This document shows positions 60,769 through 64,000 of a stretch of DNA of 64,000 bases, in pieces; position 1 is the stretch's first letter; the number at the start of each line of letters is the position of its first letter. The stretch is taken from assembly GCF_001956295.1 (NCBI RefSeq), contig NZ_MRTD01000006.1:124001-188000 (forward strand), read 5' to 3'. The DNA is from Paenibacillus sp. FSL A5-0031 (lineage in GTDB: Bacteria; Bacillota; Bacilli; Paenibacillales; Paenibacillaceae). The translations under genes were made by a program, and so were the position numbers. A model generated the notes under the pieces. That model did not search any database and was not told the DNA's origin. It saw nothing but the letters and a program-made list of their open reading frames with translations.

Positions 60769-63700
60769 TTATTTCGGACCAGGGAAAGCCGTTATGCTAT
60801 GACTGCCATTAACGACGATGCCATGAATAACCTCATTCATCCGGCCAGGATCCCATTCGGTACGATTTCCATTTTCTATTTTGACAATATGTAAATAAAG
60901 ACGTTCGATATATAAAAGCGAGTGGACAGCATGCAAAAGGGAGTGAAGCACTGACACATGCAGCGTTTCTCCAATATTCCAGCCGTTGCCGTCAACATTT
61001 CCAGTTACCGAATGTAAGAACGCATTCAGCTTGGCTGTACAAGCCATCTCTAGTGGAAGCAGATCATCCACGGACTGGGATGCCACCGTTGCATGCACGG
61101 ACACTTCCAAATAGGCCGGCTCGATAACCCGTATGGCACCGCCCAAGGAAACCAGATTCGATGCTGTCAGCATGAGCTCACGCTCCACCGCTTTGCGCAG
61201 CTCTGGAAACTGAGCAGCGCTTTCCAAGCCGCCCGCTGGGAAAGCAACCACAACCATGGAGCCAGGAGAGCGCTCCAGCCTTGCATTTCGATTGCTTAAG
61301 CATTTCACCTTAGCGATCTGCGGATATGCCTCTCTAGCAATCCATTCTACGTCGCTTGCGGTAACGGCCCGTCCGCGGTGCTTAAGCCGCTGCGGTCCTC
61401 TTACGAGCACTTGCTCAACCCGTTCCGCATCACCGCCGCCAATTGAAGGAGCCGGATTGCTGATGCTGCTGACGAATGCAAATGGAAGCACCATCCCCGT
61501 TATTTGCCCGGCATCGACATGCCCGTTTGCGCCCGCGGTAGTTTTAAAGCGAACGCGCACCGTTTCCGCCGTGTCAGAGGAAGGAAGCTTACCGCGTATG
61601 CCATCTCCGAATTGCAGCATTCCGCCTGCATGATCCGGTGAATAATGACGGTCAATTGGGCCAGACTCTGCAAGCGAAACGACCGGCTGCCATCTCACCC
61701 AGAAGCGTTGGTCATTACCGTCACCGTCTCTTTGCAGCATATAATATTCAGGCGCGGAGTCAGACCATTTCACACGATCCATTGGCGTGAAATGTGCGAG
61801 CTCATCTACCCACACCTCTTCTTCAATAAAAGCCGTAGGCGCTAGCTGTACAAAGCCGTCCGCAGGAATCGTAAGCTCCTTCTCCTGACTAACCTGCTGC
61901 CTGACCGAAACAGCATTCAGATGCATGCTTGAGGCTACTGGATTGCTTGGAAAGGAATCTCCTAACGAGCCATCACGATTGACTGCGCGTATCCAATAAC
62001 GCTCATGCCCGAACAAGCGAGCCGGCGCCATCGTAGATGGCCCTACAAATTGCAGCTCTCCGCTTATCGTAAACGCCTCAGTGTTGTCCGCCACCTTCAG
62101 CGGCTGCCAAATGTAGCGGCTTGCTTCCAAGCAAAGCGCTTCCCACTCCACCCACGGCGGTTGATTGCTGGCTGTAAACCTGCGTTCCAGTTCAATATGC
62201 AGGCGAATGGGACCTTTTAACGGCGCAGCATTAAAGGAAGCATACATCGCTGGATGACTTGCTGGAATTTGCTCAAACAGCTTAAAGGACTGACCGCCAT
62301 GTTGTGCAGAAGGCGTTCGATCACGATTGTCAATATTGCTTCTTGTATAGACATGCTCCGGCATAAATAAGCTTTGCGAGGCATGAGCATAGGACAGAAC
62401 AGGTTGTGCGAGCCAAGGGGACATATATTCCACGACAGGCGCGATAATGGGATCAGTCTGCAGCACACGTGCCCGAATCCAATAATCAGACGTACCATTT
62501 ACGAACGTTTCCGCCATATCGTCTGGACAGTTGAACGTCAAAGTAAAGCTTCGTTCACTCTGCTCCGGCAGCTCGGCAAACAATGCTCCGAATTGCTCGC
62601 TGCCGGGCAGCCTGCCCCAATTGCTGCCATCCCAATACTCCCATTGAACACTTCTGATGCATACGCGCGGCGGATCCTTCTCGTCAAAATCAGAGGTCCG
62701 CATGACCATTTTCCACTTTACTTCGGGATCCTGCGCCATTCTGAGCCTACTCGGAATCGCTCTCGCAGAGAAGGTCAGCTTGATTTTGCTTTGACGCTTG
62801 CTAAACGCCTCTTCACACGATAAATAAAAAACGGAATAAGGAACAAAATGTTCTCCAAACGGGTAAAACCCATCCTTCAAGAGCTCCGTATCATTAAAAT
62901 ATAATGCGCCTGGCTCAATGCCAACATTGTCGCCGGCCGCATCATGCGCCGCACGAAGCCTTATTTTATCCATCTCCAAATGCTTGTTAAGCAGAGGGGA
63001 GGCAGCGCCTTGCAGCTGTTTCACGGTACACCTGATCCAGCGGCCAGTTATTCCTTCATGCTCAGTGAGCTCCAGCTTTCCAGCTCGCTGTTTATATAAA
63101 ACGACCATGCTGCCTGCAGCCGTTGCGGAATCGAATTTCACCCATTCCCCGTTGCATGGATACGTCCATTCCACCCACTCTGATGCGAGCGAGGAAGCAA
63201 GCTCCGGCTCAGAGTAACGTTTTTCGGTGTGGTGAACATTTATGTAAAATCGGCTTGGCCGATCTACTAGAAAGATATCGTCATGCCGAATATAAAGCGT
63301 ATGCTCCTGCTCATTTGGCATAGAGCTGGTATCGAACAAGCTGATTGGCTCAGCTAGGCCGCTCTTCAATCGATCTCCATAGTCCAGTGCTGCAGTAGCG
63401 ATATGATCCTTTTGTGGATTTACACTAATCCACTCCATCAGCTTCGCCGGTGTAGCGAGCAGCACCTTCTCCGTCTCAAATACGAGCGGCTCGCCGCCGT
63501 CAGGATGAGGGGCTGTCAATGCAATGCCTGCCGGCAAATAAACGGGGTCGACCGTTCCTTCACTCAGCTGAAACACAACGGTCGCCCGGGCTGGACGAGG
63601 CGGCTGCAGCTTGACCTCGATAAGATCGAGGAAAGCAAGGAAATGATTGAGCGGCGCTTGATTAAGCCGATTAACCGTGTCCTCCAGCATCTCAGCGGTC

Positions 63701-63867
63701 AAATAGGCGAGTCCCGTCCCCGCATCAGGCTCCTCCTGCGAGAAGCGCCACTCCGGCGTATAATGAGGTGCCATCTCCTTTAACTGAGCCATAAAAGAGG
63801 ATAAGTTATTATGATTGATTTTTGGCGGACGGTTGTCACCGCCATTTCTTCCCCCGTGCTTCATCAC
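60769..63867 (-). CDS. Baseplate J-like protein, large copy
   Basis: A 1032-residue homologue of the preceding J protein. It has the N-terminal ERLNQAPLNHFLAFLDLIEV-type helix after TPEWRFSQEEPDAGTGLAYL, central beta inserts, the G-D-G-I-R-G-K-L-P pattern (QFGDGIRGKLPSSD) and the C-terminal VTASDVEWIAREAYPQIAKV. Extra beta domains in the middle account for its length. The tandem pair corresponds to the Afp11/Afp12-type baseplate genes. Start codon GTG-ATG; 15 bp after the gp25 stop. Confidence 0.9.
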   Translation of the reverse strand: MMKHGGRNGGDNRPPKINHNNLSSFMAQLKEMAPHYTPEWRFSQEEPDAGTGLAYLTAEMLEDTVNRLNQAPLNHFLAFLDLIEVKLQPPRPARATVVFQLSEGTVDPVYLPAGIALTAPHPDGGEPLVFETEKVLLATPAKLMEWISVNPQKDHIATAALDYGDRLKSGLAEPISLFDTSSMPNEQEHTLYIRHDDIFLVDRPSRFYINVHHTEKRYSEPELASSLASEWVEWTYPCNGEWVKFDSATAAGSMVVLYKQRAGKLELTEHEGITGRWIRCTVKQLQGAASPLLNKHLEMDKIRLRAAHDAAGDNVGIEPGALYFNDTELLKDGFYPFGEHFVPYSVFYLSCEEAFSKRQSKIKLTFSARAIPSRLRMAQDPEVKWKMVMRTSDFDEKDPPRVCIRSVQWEYWDGSNWGRLPGSEQFGALFAELPEQSERSFTLTFNCPDDMAETFVNGTSDYWIRARVLQTDPIIAPVVEYMSPWLAQPVLSYAHASQSLFMPEHVYTRSNIDNRDRTPSAQHGGQSFKLFEQIPASHPAMYASFNAAPLKGPIRLHIELERRFTASNQPPWVEWEALCLEASRYIWQPLKVADNTEAFTISGELQFVGPSTMAPARLFGHERYWIRAVNRDGSLGDSFPSNPVASSMHLNAVSVRQQVSQEKELTIPADGFVQLAPTAFIEEEVWVDELAHFTPMDRVKWSDSAPEYYMLQRDGDGNDQRFWVRWQPVVSLAESGPIDRHYSPDHAGGMLQFGDGIRGKLPSSDTAETVRVRFKTTAGANGHVDAGQITGMVLPFAFVSSISNPAPSIGGGDAERVEQVLVRGPQRLKHRGRAVTASDVEWIAREAYPQIAKVKCLSNRNARLERSPGSMVVVAFPAGGLESAAQFPELRKAVERELMLTASNLVSLGGAIRVIEPAYLEVSVHATVASQSVDDLLPLEMACTAKLNAFLHSVTGNVDGNGWNIGETLHVSVLHSLLHAVHSLLYIERLYLHIVKIENGNRTEWDPGRMNEVIHGIVVNGSHSITAFPGPK

Positions 63868-63881
63868 GTTGCTCGCTCCCG

Positions 63882-64000
63882 TTATTTGCTTCCTTCCTCT
63901 AAATAGAAAGGAAACACCTGATTAAAAAGATTGTTTGTGGATCTTACCGCATAGGAGACGCTCATAAGCACACGGCCGTTATTTTGCCGATCAGGCTTTA
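63882..64000 (-). CDS. gp25/GPW-family baseplate protein (partial, 5' end outside window)
   Basis: The last ~39 residues of a frame entering from the right edge, read as KPDRQNNGRVLMSVSYAVRS then TNNLFNQVFPFYLEEGSK and stop. The pattern V-x-I/V-S-Y-x-V-R-x-T-N-x2-x-N-x-V-[YF]-P-F-Y-L is the C-terminal signature of lysozyme-like gp25 baseplate wedge proteins. It sits directly before the two J genes, the standard gene order. Only the end is visible. Confidence 0.8.
   Translation of the reverse strand, partial: KPDRQNNGRVLMSVSYAVRSTNNLFNQVFPFYLEEGSK

Overview
The window reads as chromosome of a spore-forming, low-to-mid GC Firmicute, most likely Paenibacillus or a close relative. This is inferred from a GerA-type germinant receptor operon, CotB/CotH/CotF-like coat genes, a Phe T-box in front of pheST, and pheS-pheT-zapA ... 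mutS2-yshE synteny as in Bacillus. Nearly all genes lie on the minus strand, so operons are read right to left.

Left part (1-7700): an exopolysaccharide operon. From its promoter it runs: SinR-like repressor, EpsA-like co-polymerase, EpsB-like kinase, an intergenic RNA matching the position and features of the EAR antitermination element, EpsC-like dehydratase, GalU, then three glycosyltransferases, the last cut by the window edge. The repressor gene and epsA each have a promoter whose 17-bp spacer is filled by a GTTCTTT inverted repeat, which fits SinR-type repression and autoregulation.

7.8-12.9 kb: a siderophore uptake operon (lipoprotein, two FecCD permeases, AraC/binding-protein fusion regulator) behind a Fur box. 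12.9-18.8 kb: housekeeping genes (5'-3' exonuclease, two aminotransferases, ArsC-like protein, RluA pseudouridine synthase, PduO cobalamin adenosyltransferase, Lrp regulator). 18.9-26.6 kb: sporulation genes (two CotF-like proteins, GerB-GerA-GerC, two CotB-module proteins, and CotH kinase divergent from cotB). 26.6-38 kb: cysK, an MFS carrier, a zinc-ribbon protein, a 26-residue membrane peptide, yshE, mutS2, a YvlD-like protein, a CuA-type lipoprotein, an SDR, and a 1073-residue ZapA whose small FtsZ-associated domain is followed by about 950 residues of coiled coil with long 11-residue repeats. 38.2-42.2 kb: pheT, pheS and their T-box leader.

Right part (42.2-64 kb): an accessory region ending in part of a phage-tail-like contractile injection system. 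Read leftward from the edge: gp25 (partial), two baseplate-J proteins, a tail protein I carrying an N-terminal beta-propeller, a conserved 556-residue protein, and a terminator. Beyond this lie a DUF1835 protein, a fused GDSL/alpha-beta hydrolase, a 50-bp palindromic repeat array, a dead IS3-type element, a plus-strand pair (DUF4280 PAAR-like spike tip and a membrane-anchored MORN protein), and a divergent three-gene unit. That unit encodes a receptor-like class III cyclase that has lost both metal aspartates and the transition-state arginine, a GNAT enzyme, and an NTT/MFS-like carrier with HEAT repeats and a cyclic-nucleotide-binding fold lacking its usual ligand residues. The sheath, tube and ATPase genes expected for an injection system would lie beyond the right edge.
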